A DNA stretch of 15,778 bases. It comes from Discostella pseudostelligera. Its lineage: Eukaryota; Bacillariophyta; Thalassiosirophyceae; Thalassiosirales; Thalassiosiraceae. The stretch spans positions 1-15,778 of the forward strand of contig JALLBK010000998.1 of the NCBI GenBank assembly GCA_036940085.1, given 5' to 3'. The position numbers were made by a program, and so were the translations under genes. A model generated the notes under the pieces. That model was not told the origin of the DNA. It saw only the letters and a list, made by a program, of their open reading frames with translations, and made no database searches. Every line of letters starts with the position of its first letter. Position 1 is the first letter of the stretch. This document shows positions 1 to 7,943 of the stretch, in pieces.

Positions 1-43
1 TATCATCGACGTCGTTTCAAGAGCAAAAGTAGTATCACCTGCC

Positions 44-82
44 ATGGACACTAAAAAGAGGACATGTGTTCAGGAACGATGA
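44..82 (+). promoter_or_regulatory. Upstream ORF (12 codons plus stop) overlapping the start of the first gene
   Basis: An ATG at 44 opens a 12-codon frame that ends at TGA 80-82. It overlaps the main-frame ATG at 64 out of frame, and its stop overlaps the second in-frame Met codon (79-81) as ATGA. If the transcript starts upstream of 44, this arrangement could reduce initiation at 64 and favour reinitiation at 79. Whether the mRNA includes position 44 is not visible from the sequence. The main frame itself is closed upstream by a TAA at 52-54. Confidence 0.35.
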
Positions 83-1884
83 ACAATGATGACGGTGATT
101 CAAGTTTGGCACAGAGCCAACATGAATGTTTAAATGAGGACGGTAATAATGAGAGGCGACGAAGTGCCAATGAAGACACATCATCATCTACGAACTTGAC
201 GACGATGTCGAACTGGCAAAGGATTTTATCTGTTGCATCTGCACATCAGGAAGCGATCAATGGTAACCAATTGAACCTCACACACGCGATATCATCGGTC
301 GATGCAAGAGCGGTACCGCACCAATCCCTACTACCACCCAACCTAAGTAGTAGTGACCGGTTTGTCACTGCTACATCAGCATTTCATCCACCGCCACCAG
401 CATCAGCAGCGGCAACTCACTCATTGAACTACGACATTCGCTCAGTAAATGCTTTGCAGAATACGTTCGCACCTGAAATTCATTATCCTGGCTGGCCTGC
501 CCAGAGACTTGGGTATGCAGCACTTCCTCGACCAACATTTTACCCACCAATGATTGCCAACTACGGCATTCACACAACAAATAATGCGCTGAATATTGAT
601 AGAATCAATACCTTCGAGAATGGCGGCTCCTTTCAAAGAGACGCTGCTGCCAACTTTGATGCACTACCTACTGCAAGTGGGCTAACGAATCATGCAGCAG
701 CGTTTGCTTCGCGACCTGATATCATGGTGAATCAAACTGAAAGTGCGCAGGCTGTTACTGAAGGCATTCGCTCTCCACTGAGGCGATCGTCGTCGACGAG
801 TACAAGTAGTTACATAGGGTGTCCTGTGTCACGGCTCTCTATCCCTACTGACGCTCAAGTTTTGGATCGAGTAAACAACTTCCTTCGGGGCGAATGCATT
901 GAAACATTCATGGTGACACGTAACGAGAATCTGTCTCCAGGAGGAGGATTGGCGAACCCCAGCAATGTTGGCCAAGTTGGATTTCGCTGTTCCTACTGCA
1001 AAGGTCTTCCTCGTGGAGTATTGGCAAAGCAGGCAATCTTCTTTCCTTCGCGGCGGGATACTATATTTGAGTGTGTGCGGAATTTCAGACGATCGCATCT
1101 GGAGGCATGTCCGTGCATTCCTGAGAGGATGAAGGCGGAATACAAGAGATGGGTCGAATTGGACGATCCTTGTAAGAAATCTCATCAGTATCTGAAAGCG
1201 TATTACGCAGAAGCAGCAAGTGAGATAGGGCTTGTTGATGATACTACCAAGCGAGGCTTGACATTTGGTGGCGCACCCAACACCAGTGGCATACCATCGG
1301 CAAGGCTTCGGGTACTCATCCAAGCCGCCGAGCACCCTGATACACCAGCATCTGCCTGGAGGACTCAAAACAAGGATAAGGCGATACAAATGAAGAAATT
1401 TGAGCATGTATCGAGTGCCGGAACAAGGAATGTCATATTGAACGCAAGACGTACTCCATCCGACTTTGTCTATCCACAAGATTTTCCAACCGTACCGGAT
1501 TTTGACTTTCTACTCCTGCATCAACTCTGTCCTATTAAACCAACTCCATCGGTGTTAGAGAAGAAAGGACTCGCAGACATTGACGTTTCTTCCCTATCCG
1601 GTCTATGCTGTAAGCACTGTGCTCGTGCCAAAGCCATCACGGGAAACAACTTCCTTCACAAGGGTGTCTACTTCCCAACGAGTGTTGCCGCCATGATAGA
1701 CTCCAGTTTTTCACAAACGCTATTAAACCACATAATGAACTGTAATAATGTTCCACCTGAGGTCAAGAGCTCATTGGATGAACTAAAAGGCCTTGCGGAT
1801 ACCCACAGCGTCAAGACGAGGAGGGGTGTAAAGCGAAGGTTCTTCGAGAAGATATGGGAAAGAATAACAACCCACTTCAAATAA
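64..1884 (+). CDS. Hypothetical protein with two Cys2-His-Cys putative zinc-binding modules
   Basis: This is a 606-aa single-exon reading frame; I do not recognise a named family. The first about 250 residues are low-complexity, rich in Ser, Asn, Ala and Thr, and probably disordered. Two related modules follow. Module A is near residues 300-365: C309-x2-C312, then FP at 327-328, then H345-x3-C349. Module B is near 505-575: C516-x2-C519, FP at 537-538, H556-x3-C560, followed by a similar hydrophobic/PE segment. The matched order and spacing argue for an internal duplication of a metal-binding fold. The C-terminus is strongly basic (KTRRGVKRR), which would suit nuclear localisation or nucleic-acid binding. 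An in-frame TAA at 52-54 closes the frame upstream, so ATG 64 is the furthest possible start; ATG 79 is an alternative. Similar modules occur, as far as I recall, in many uncharacterised diatom proteins. Coding status is well supported by length; function is unknown. Confidence 0.85.
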   Translation: MCSGTMNNDDGDSSLAQSQHECLNEDGNNERRRSANEDTSSSTNLTTMSNWQRILSVASAHQEAINGNQLNLTHAISSVDARAVPHQSLLPPNLSSSDRFVTATSAFHPPPPASAAATHSLNYDIRSVNALQNTFAPEIHYPGWPAQRLGYAALPRPTFYPPMIANYGIHTTNNALNIDRINTFENGGSFQRDAAANFDALPTASGLTNHAAAFASRPDIMVNQTESAQAVTEGIRSPLRRSSSTSTSSYIGCPVSRLSIPTDAQVLDRVNNFLRGECIETFMVTRNENLSPGGGLANPSNVGQVGFRCSYCKGLPRGVLAKQAIFFPSRRDTIFECVRNFRRSHLEACPCIPERMKAEYKRWVELDDPCKKSHQYLKAYYAEAASEIGLVDDTTKRGLTFGGAPNTSGIPSARLRVLIQAAEHPDTPASAWRTQNKDKAIQMKKFEHVSSAGTRNVILNARRTPSDFVYPQDFPTVPDFDFLLLHQLCPIKPTPSVLEKKGLADIDVSSLSGLCCKHCARAKAITGNNFLHKGVYFPTSVAAMIDSSFSQTLLNHIMNCNNVPPEVKSSLDELKGLADTHSVKTRRGVKRRFFEKIWERITTHFK

Positions 1885-2244
1885 TGATAACACGATATTT
1901 AACATCGCTACCAAATCAGATATGAATAGTTCTTGTTCATATCACACGACTGCATCGTTCGGAACTATTGCAGTACCACACTCAAACTTTGTGAATGAAG
2001 ACTGAAGCAGGATGTTGGACACTTGACATAAGATATGAAGACTGCTACCTACAGACCTCTAATAGAGCGCAAACGATTTGCATCAACAACAGAATACAAT
2101 TCATCTCAACAAGCATGTCTACTTATTTTATGAAACAGAAATATCCACACTCTAATACCATCCTCGCGTCTTGAATTCATTGATGATCTCACTCCTCACT
2201 CCCCCGTCACTTATGATGTTATCCTCTATCCTCTACATACCGCT
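1885..2244. other. Convergent 3' intergenic region, no gene seen
   Basis: This 360-bp AT-rich gap separates the stop of the first gene from the stop of the plastid uL15 gene on the opposite strand. I see no open frame with coding character. It holds an 8-bp-stem inverted repeat at 1919-1943 and a 10-bp direct repeat at 1995-2004 and 2035-2044, and presumably both 3' UTRs. No clear AATAAA is present for either gene. Confidence 0.6.
1919..1943 (+). repeat. Inverted repeat, 8-bp stem with 9-nt loop, in the 3' flank of the first gene
   Basis: GATATGAA at 1919-1926 is the exact reverse complement of TTCATATC at 1936-1943, with a 9-nt loop between. It lies 35 nt after the stop codon, so it probably sits in the 3' UTR. 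The stem is AT-rich and only 8 bp, so a functional role is uncertain. GATATGAA occurs again at 2032-2039. Confidence 0.4.
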
Positions 2245-2916
2245 CTACGCCTCCACCAACACAGCGTTAGTAGTCTTACTCAACACTTCACACTTCCCAC
2301 CAGCACCCTCAATAGCCTCCCGTGCTGCCTTTGTAAAGGCATGTGCCTGTACGGTAACACCCTTGGCAGTAAAATCTTCCCGTCCTACCACGACCTTATG
2401 GATGTTTTGCTTGGCCTTGGTAATCGATCCGGCCTCGAGGAGTGAATCGAAGTTGACGGTCGATCCCTCGGCGACGCCATTCAATTCATCAAGCTTGATT
2501 AGATTGAAAATAGTCTTTTCATGTCCAGGACCGGTAGGTTGGCCGGGATACTTGGGCAATCGACGGTAGAGTGGCTGCTGTCCACCCTCGAAGCCTGGGC
2601 GGGTAGGCCGACCAGCGCGAGACTTCTGACCACGCATACCAAAGCCGCAAGTGGCGCCCTGTCCGGCGGAGATACCACGACCTTTGCGACTTTTGCGTTT
2701 ACGACTTCCGGGTGCGGAGCGGAGGTTGTCGAACGTGAATTCCTCAACGTGGATGGCGGACTCGTCGGCGGTGCGGCGCTTCCAATCATAAATTTTCATG
2801 GATAGGTTGGACGACGATGACCGGGTGGCGGCATGGCTAGGGAGATTGCGGGGAGTGAAGGAGGAGAAGGCCGCCGCGGCGGAGATGACGGCCGCTAGGA
2901 TGAGAGTTCGGACCAT
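2245..2916 (-). CDS. rpl15: Plastid ribosomal protein uL15 (L15), nuclear-encoded
   Basis: This encodes a 223-aa protein of the large-subunit protein uL15 family, bacterial type. The mature part (from about residue 64) shows the family landmarks: a basic Gly-rich N-terminal arm (KSRKGRG, then MRGQKSRAG at about 94-102), FEGGQ.PLYRRLPK near 109-122, and a C-terminal Ala/Gly-rich segment (AIEGAGGKCE at 201-210). Before this is a 60-residue extension: a hydrophobic signal-like stretch (LILAAVISAAAAF, residues 5-17) followed by a Ser/Arg-rich segment. The AAAF-SS junction at 14-19 fits the ASAFAP-type cleavage site of diatom plastid presequences, so the protein should pass the four plastid membranes and join the 50S subunit. 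The start ATG at 2914-2916 lies in GCCACCATGG, an ideal Kozak-like context. It is divergent from the apyrase gene and convergent with the first gene. Family assignment is very sure; plastid location is an inference from the presequence. Confidence 0.95.
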   Translation of the reverse strand: MVRTLILAAVISAAAAFSSFTPRNLPSHAATRSSSSNLSMKIYDWKRRTADESAIHVEEFTFDNLRSAPGSRKRKSRKGRGISAGQGATCGFGMRGQKSRAGRPTRPGFEGGQQPLYRRLPKYPGQPTGPGHEKTIFNLIKLDELNGVAEGSTVNFDSLLEAGSITKAKQNIHKVVVGREDFTAKGVTVQAHAFTKAAREAIEGAGGKCEVLSKTTNAVLVEA

Positions 2917-3438
2917 GGTGGCTGTCTATTATTTGATTGCCGCCGTCGTTCGCCAGCCACTGAATTGGTGATGTTCTGTGTTGTCGATGATGGTGCAGCA
3001 CAGGTGTGTGTGTGATGTGAGGTGGTGCGTCAGTCGACGGTCGACGACGGACAGGACAGGGGGTCTCCGCCTTTCGCTGAATTGTCGCCCATACTAACAT
3101 TTCTGACTTCCCGCCAAAACAACCGCCCACACAGCGGTGCCTCTCTCGCTGGATGGGCTGGTCCGTCAGCGATGACCATGACCACGGCCGATCCGTCTCC
3201 GTCATTTTTGTCGTAGGGATCGTATCGGCATGAAGCTACGATACCATTACTAGCCAGAACTCGGACTTCATTTCCGTGTCTACCATTCATCATCTCTTCA
3301 TCTTCATTCACTTCTAAAAGAGGGAGTTCATTCAAGTTCTAAAGAAAGAAACTTAGCGAAGCATTGCATCAGTAGTTCCAACTTCCAACTGCCAACTCTT
3401 ACTCTTCTGCGCCCACCCTCTGTATCTCTCTCTCCTAC
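2917..3438. promoter_or_regulatory. Divergent promoter region between uL15 (-) and apyrase (+)
   Basis: These 522 bp lie between two start codons pointing away from each other and must contain both promoters and 5' UTRs. The half next to uL15 is GC-rich; the half next to the apyrase is pyrimidine-rich (CTCTTACTCTTCTGC and repeated CTCT near 3398-3434). A short GT run lies at 3004-3013. No ATG-initiated frame here looks coding. Specific factor sites cannot be named from the sequence alone. Confidence 0.55.
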
Positions 3439-5068
3439 ATGCTTCGACGAAACCAATCCCCAGCCTCTCTCAATAACAGTCATCACAGTCACATTAGCAA
3501 GAGTAGCAGCAGTACTCAATTATCCAGCACCCGTCTTGATATCGAGTCATCAACACCTAATAATCACACCATCGTCCACAACAACAGCAACAACAAGATG
3601 ATGAATGCCGACGCCGACATTCCATCCTCCACTGCACCATTGTCTTCCTCATCATTGTCTACCATGAATATAAATCGATCAGAATCCATGGCCTATGCCT
3701 CCCACACATCTCTGGGCACACAATGGTCAAAATTCGTATATTATGTTCGATACAATACCAAAACGTTTGTGATTGGTGTGGGATTAGGGTTGGTTATGCT
3801 AGTGTTGCTCATGGATAGTTCCGAGGGCGATGGAGGCGGACGGGGTAGTACTAGTAGTCGGGGGGTATACATTCGTGGCAGCGGTAGTAGTTCGTATGCT
3901 CGAGATCATTGGGGGGGTGCCGTCCATCCAGGATATTTCTCCGTACAAGATTCAGTGAAAGATGATCATACCTTTCACTTTGCGGCAGTTACCGATTTGG
4001 ATAAATTGAGTGTCGTGAAAGATTCGAACAAGCCATTATTTCGATCGACATTGCTTCCGGGCATCTTAACTCGTGATGCGTCTACACATCGGTACAAAAT
4101 TGATTTTGAGAAGCCACGGACTCTTGTGTCACAACACAATGAGGCAGGACGGGGAATGGAATTGTCAGAGTTGACTGTGTATCAAAATCGGTTGCTTAGC
4201 TTTGATGATCGAACTGGAACAGTCTTTGAGATTCTTTCGAGCGATGATGGGAATGATTCGTATGTCGTACCTCGATTTGTCATTACCGAAGGAGCCGGTG
4301 ATACTGATAAGGGTATGAAATGGGAATGGGCAACCATCAAGGATAATGAACTTGTATTGGGTAGTATGGGGAAGGAATTTACTGGTCCTAATGGAGAGAT
4401 TGAGAATACGAACAATCTTTGGGTGGCAATCTTGAATGAACGAGGAGAATTGCGACGCGAGGATTGGGGAAGCAAGTTTAATTTTGTAAGATCGTTGGTT
4501 GGGGCGAGTTCTCCAGGATGTAAGTTGTTGAATGAATGCGTCGAATGTCGAGTGTGATGATATTCTGAATGGCTTATTCACCATAATTTTTATTACTTCT
4601 CTCGCTTTTTTGATATTATCGGCAGACATCATCATGGAGGCAATCCTTTGGAGCGATCATTTGCAGCGCTGGGTATTCTTGCCCAGACGTATTTCTAGCA
4701 CTGAGTACGACGAAGTTGCAGATGAGCGAAAGGGAAGCAACAGGGTGGTATTGGTGAACGATAAGTTTACCGAGGGTGAAGTGGTGGAGATTAAGATGAA
4801 GGCTTCTGATATGGACCCGTTGCATGGATTCTCGTCGTTTGCATTTGTTCCAGGAACGAATGATCAGCATGCCATGGCTGTTCGTTCGGTGGAGGAGGAT
4901 TGCACTGGTGCAGATGAGGATTGTAAGCAACGGTCATACATTATGGTATTTGATGTGCTGACGGGAGAGGTCCTCATGGACGAAGTGCACATTGATATTG
5001 CAGAGAAGTTTGAGGGAGTCGAATTTGTCAATATTTACACTACTCCTCCCAAGTGGAATAAGATTTGA
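3439..5068 (+). CDS. Membrane-anchored calcium-activated nucleotidase (apyrase/CANT1 family), two exons
   Basis: The coding sequence joins 3439-4519 and 4626-5068 and gives a 507-aa protein. Family: Ca2+-dependent apyrases that hydrolyse nucleoside di-/triphosphates (typically UDP, GDP) in the ER/Golgi lumen or outside the cell. Residues 1-95 are Ser/Asn-rich and cytosolic-looking. A single hydrophobic segment at about 109-125 (FVIGVGLGLVMLVLLMD) suggests a type II anchor with the catalytic domain in the lumen. The domain has the family blocks: VTDLD near 184, RGMELSEL at 238-245, a WEWA block, LVLGSMGKEFT at 305-315, then across the splice junction SSPG/Y, WSD.LQRWVFLPRR, DERKG, HGFSSFAFVPGT and KFEGVEF. 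These match CANT1 in order. Joining the exons is required because the C-terminal half lies in another frame. The stop is 87 bp from the convergent gamma-CA-like gene. Very likely function: nucleotide hydrolysis supporting glycosylation; the exact substrate is unknown. Confidence 0.93.
4520..4625 (+). other. Intron of the apyrase gene (106 nt, GT-AG)
   Basis: The donor GTAAGT begins at 4520 and the acceptor CGGCAG ends at 4625, preceded by a T-rich tract near 4587-4613. Splicing is phase 1: a T from exon 1 joins AC of exon 2 to make a Tyr codon, giving SSPG-Y as in the family consensus region. Without splicing the frame stops inside the intron at 4555-4557, and the conserved C-terminal third would be lost. 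Confidence 0.9.
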
Positions 5069-5070
5069 GA

Positions 5071-5076
5071 AATAAA
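5071..5076 (+). promoter_or_regulatory. AATAAA, possible polyadenylation signal of the apyrase gene
   Basis: AATAAA occurs just 3 nt after the apyrase stop codon. The convergent gamma-CA-like stop is 87 bp away, so a very short 3' UTR would be expected. Diatom poly(A) signals are poorly defined, so this is tentative. Confidence 0.3.
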
Positions 5077-5155
5077 TGTGTAGCTGAAAGTGTGAAAGTT
5101 TTGTTCAGATGTTTCACCTAAGGAGTAGGTAGATATCTTATATTATCGCCAGTGC

Positions 5156-6226
5156 TCAATTTTGTTTCGTCGACAATGATAAATCCGAACTTGGAATATG
5201 TTTCATTGTTTCGGTTGTCGACTTAGAGTCCGAACCAGACCCCATACCAAGCAAATCAAAATCTATAAATGAATCAGGAATATTCCCTCCCAATTCCATG
5301 ACATGATTGTGGGAAGTTGCGACATCTATGTACTTTTCAGCCTGCATTCGTAATCGACCTTTCTCTTCATTGGTTAAATCACGCAATTTCCTCGCTGGAT
5401 TGCCTCCCCATATTTCTCCTCCTTTCACAATAGTCCCTCGTTCTACCACCGCTCCTGCTGCAACAAATGATTGACTTTCTACAATGCTTCCTGGTTTCAG
5501 AATAGCTCCCATGCCAATTAACGATTCGTCACCGACAGTTGCCGAATGAATGTGTGCAGCATGGCCCACAGTGACATACCTTCCAATATTGGTATGCCCT
5601 TCATAGGATGTGACTATACATGCATCTTGAATATTGGTACCCTCGTCTATATAAATTCCTCCGCCATTGGCACCCCCAAAGGTTGGATGACGGACGCCAC
5701 TACCATCGTCGAAGAGTCCAGCATCTTGTTTGCGTTCATAGCCCCCCACTGGTAACTTCCTCCATTTTTCTTCTTCTTCTTTGGAGCGAATTGTGTTTAT
5801 ACCATAGGCGGCCACATCTGCTTTTAAGATTGCTTTGTAAAATATGGAAGTGTGTGGAGCGAGCTGGACATTCCCAATGAGTGTAGCACATGGAGCTAGG
5901 AATGCAATGCTATTGTGATCATCTTCAAATGGTTTCTCCTCATCACTACTGCTATCACCACTCCCAAGTCTCTTTAACCCTAAATTATTTCTTCCACCAG
6001 CAGTCAAACCAGGCACTACTGGTTCTCCTCTCTTTAATAATCTCACGATGATTCGATGTCTACTTAAATGATCATTGAACAAGTAGGGATCATCGCCACC
6101 CATGCGTCGGCCTTGTTTGGCGTGCGTCATGCCCCATATGCCGGCACGGTCGATGGCTTGGCCGGTTTCACGAAGTGCTCGGGAGAGGACGTGCCGCATG
6201 ACGGCGAATATGGATGGAGCAGGCAT
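5156..6226 (-). CDS. Gamma-carbonic-anhydrase-like protein (complex I-associated type) with altered metal site
   Basis: This encodes a 356-aa hexapeptide-repeat (left-handed beta-helix) protein of the gamma-CA family. In plants and algae these trimers sit on mitochondrial complex I. The N-terminus carries the family signature RALRETGQAIDRAG (16-29) and NDHLSRHR (51-58). The helix runs from about 105 to 285, with TNIQD (197-201), YVTVGHAAHIHS (217-228) and EIWGGNPARKLRDLTNEE (271-288). Of the three His zinc ligands of archaeal Cam, the second and third (H222, H227) are present but the first is Thr206. The Arg-Gly-Asp site is K135-A-D137; the conserved Gln is kept at 200. A stretch of about 40 residues, rich in charged residues and Gly, is inserted at 147-190, within the helix. 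The C-terminal tail (about 310-356) is not family-typical. Start: the frame is open to a TTG at 6442, with in-frame ATGs at 6388 and 6325, but ATG 6226 gives the N-terminus expected by homology and has A at -3. Catalytic CA activity is doubtful; a structural role fits better. Confidence 0.9.
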   Translation of the reverse strand: MPAPSIFAVMRHVLSRALRETGQAIDRAGIWGMTHAKQGRRMGGDDPYLFNDHLSRHRIIVRLLKRGEPVVPGLTAGGRNNLGLKRLGSGDSSSDEEKPFEDDHNSIAFLAPCATLIGNVQLAPHTSIFYKAILKADVAAYGINTIRSKEEEEKWRKLPVGGYERKQDAGLFDDGSGVRHPTFGGANGGGIYIDEGTNIQDACIVTSYEGHTNIGRYVTVGHAAHIHSATVGDESLIGMGAILKPGSIVESQSFVAAGAVVERGTIVKGGEIWGGNPARKLRDLTNEEKGRLRMQAEKYIDVATSHNHVMELGGNIPDSFIDFDLLGMGSGSDSKSTTETMKHIPSSDLSLSTKQN

Positions 6227-6811
6227 TATTATTTGAATGTAGTGATAGTAGTAGTAAGTAGGGTCGTCGGCCGAACGGAGCAGCCGATATGCCGTGCCGA
6301 TGCCCGATGAAAAAATGCATGGCATTTGGCGATGAGTGGAGGAGGTGGGGTAGAGGTTGAAGATATTTGGCGGGTAAATCCCCGCCATATTCTTGCTCTT
6401 ACACGTGGCAGAAAGCCACTCCCACCGCCGAGGCACGAGCAACGAGGCAACGAGTTGGCGGAATCAACAGTCAAGCTCTTGTCCACGGTAGCAATATTTA
6501 CAAATAATACATCTTGGTAGGAAGAGATAGGAAGCACTGCATCGTTTGGTTTCTCGTCAAACACAAGCTGGCGTCCAATTCAGATGAGAAGCTTAAGTAT
6601 GGAGTGATCATTGATCAATTACTCAACTTCCACATTCCTCATCGAGAGAAGCTACTATTCCAAAGCATTCTTATAATATATCTCCAAGCTGTTACTTTCG
6701 AAATGATTCTTTATTACACGTAATATGCAATATGGTAGCTCACTGCCCAATTACCTCTCGTTACTATCATCCCTCTCTTGTCATCATTCATCATTGTGGA
6801 TATTGTTATGA
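6227..6811. promoter_or_regulatory. Intergenic region: elongase 3' end and gamma-CA-like promoter
   Basis: These 585 bp separate two genes on the minus strand. The part near 6227-6450 should hold the gamma-CA-like promoter and 5' UTR; the part near 6700-6811 the elongase 3' UTR. The frame upstream of 6226 stays open to 6442 but encodes a Tyr-rich, non-conserved stretch. A plus-strand frame at 6514-6723 starts with TTG and shows no recognisable domain. I see no gene here. Confidence 0.5.
6710..6715 (-). promoter_or_regulatory. AATAAA on the minus strand, possible elongase polyadenylation signal
   Basis: TTTATT on the plus strand reads AATAAA on the minus strand, about 97 nt downstream of the elongase stop codon. 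Position and strand suit a poly(A) signal; the motif is common in AT-rich DNA. Confidence 0.35.
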
Positions 6812-7375
6812 TTATGCCGTCTTCTTCTTAGAGGGCTTAATGTACGAGTTCACGAAAAATTGAGCAAACAAGAAGAATAGACTCAAAATATAAATGAAAT
6901 ACACCACCGTAACACGGAGTGACAATTTATCACATCCATGGAACACAAGGTACGAAGCCTGAGCCATCATCAACGTAAATTGGATGAGCTGGAAGGAGGT
7001 CAAGCTCGATTTCCACCAAATGGGTAGAGACTTGCCCGTCTTTGGATCCTTGGTGTGCATGCAGATGAAGTAGTATGTGTACATGACCGTATGGATAAAG
7101 CCGTTGAGTAGGATGGTCAAGAAAATATCTCCATCGTACATGACATTGACATTCAACCAATAAAAGAGGAAGATGGTAGTGTGATGGTACACATGCAGGA
7201 AAGAAAGTTGACGCCATTTCTTCCCCAACACAATGAAGATTGTATCCCAAAAGTCCCATACCTTCGAAATGTAAAATAGCCATAGTAAGTTGCCAATGGG
7301 TGGATTGGCAACATTAAAGTCGTTGCAGGGTGTGGCGGTATATCCATTGCGATAGGCTAAGAACCCCGCCTCGAT

Positions 7376-7408
<33 letters not shown>

Positions 7409-7630
7409 ATTGTATAGAAATTTGATGGGATAGGGGTCCATGGCGGGCAATGCTCTCATGACTTGCGATCCGATGAGCACAAAGGCCACGTAGGCCAATG
7501 CCACGGTGATGGCCGAGCGGAAGTCGCAGAGCCACCATCCCTCGCGGTTGGCGCGAAAGAATCGATCGGGATCTGACCAGTCGATGATGGCATCACCGAT
7601 TTTATCCACGAGATTGTTGTAGGCATCCAT
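6812..7630 (-). CDS. ELO1: ELO-family polyunsaturated fatty acid elongase (delta-6, C18 to C20 type)
   Basis: This encodes a 272-aa ELO (3-ketoacyl-CoA synthase) protein, the condensing enzyme that adds two carbons to acyl-CoA in the ER. The hallmark His box HVYHH is at 146-150, with the preceding KVWDFWDT (123-130), LGKKWRQLSFL (135-145), NGFIHTVMYTYYF (176-188) and the LPIWWK block (202-207). Several hydrophobic segments (about 38-58, 70-92, 112-133, 150-190, 210-230, 240-262) fit a multi-pass ER protein. The C-terminus ends KKTA, a KKXX ER-retrieval signal. The N-terminus MDAY..., the DWSDPD and CDFRSAIT blocks and much of the rest strongly resemble the Thalassiosira pseudonana elongase known for converting gamma-linolenic and stearidonic acids, so a role in EPA synthesis is likely. 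Start ATG 7628-7630 has A at -3 and G at +4. It is divergent from the AspRS gene, with 313 bp between start codons. Family sure; chain-length specificity inferred. Confidence 0.95.
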
Positions 7631-7943
7631 TGTATTATCTCTGTCTCTTGATAATGCTGCTCGATATTATTATTGCCGCACCCAATGCCGTGTCGTCGTC
7701 GATCTTCACCACTCCATCCACTCCTCGATTGATTGTGTTGGTTTTGGTGGATCGGATGTTCGGTGTTTGGATTTGGGCGGTGGCGGCCGGCGGTGACGTC
7801 TTTGTTGGTTGTCTCGTCGTTCGCCACGTCATCGCCCAACGTGCACCGACATGACTCCACGTGGAATAGGAGATCTCCCTCAGCCGCCGCCGCCGCCACA
7901 CACAACATTATACGCACAGTCGCCGTCGAAATAGACCTTGACC
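7631..7943. promoter_or_regulatory. Divergent promoter region between elongase (-) and AspRS (+)
   Basis: A 313-bp gap lies between two oppositely pointing start codons and must hold both promoters and 5' UTRs. It is GC-rich in the AspRS-proximal half, with GCCGCC repeats near 7881-7895. A frame opening at TTG 7630 on the plus strand has no recognisable domain. No specific element could be identified. Confidence 0.5.

Noticed and set aside
829..1479. 216-codon open frame on the minus strand inside the first gene
   Set aside because: It lies wholly antisense to a well-supported coding region, shows no recognisable domain, and has no promoter context.
2927..2936. TATTATTTGA shared upstream of uL15 (2927-2936) and the gamma-CA-like gene (6227-6236)
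   Set aside because: A 10-bp AT-rich match in two promoters is readily due to chance, and the distance to the start codon differs.
3030..3335. 101-codon minus-strand frame in the uL15/apyrase promoter
   Set aside because: It begins at TTG rather than ATG at its 5' end, has no recognisable domain, and fills a region that must contain two promoters.
6227..6442. N-terminal extension of the gamma-CA-like protein from the upstream in-frame ATGs 6388 or 6325
   Set aside because: The extra residues include a Tyr run and match nothing in the family, whereas ATG 6226 gives the expected N-terminus.
6514..6723. 69-codon plus-strand frame between the gamma-CA-like and elongase genes
   Set aside because: It opens with TTG, has no family resemblance, and lies where a 3' UTR and a promoter are expected.
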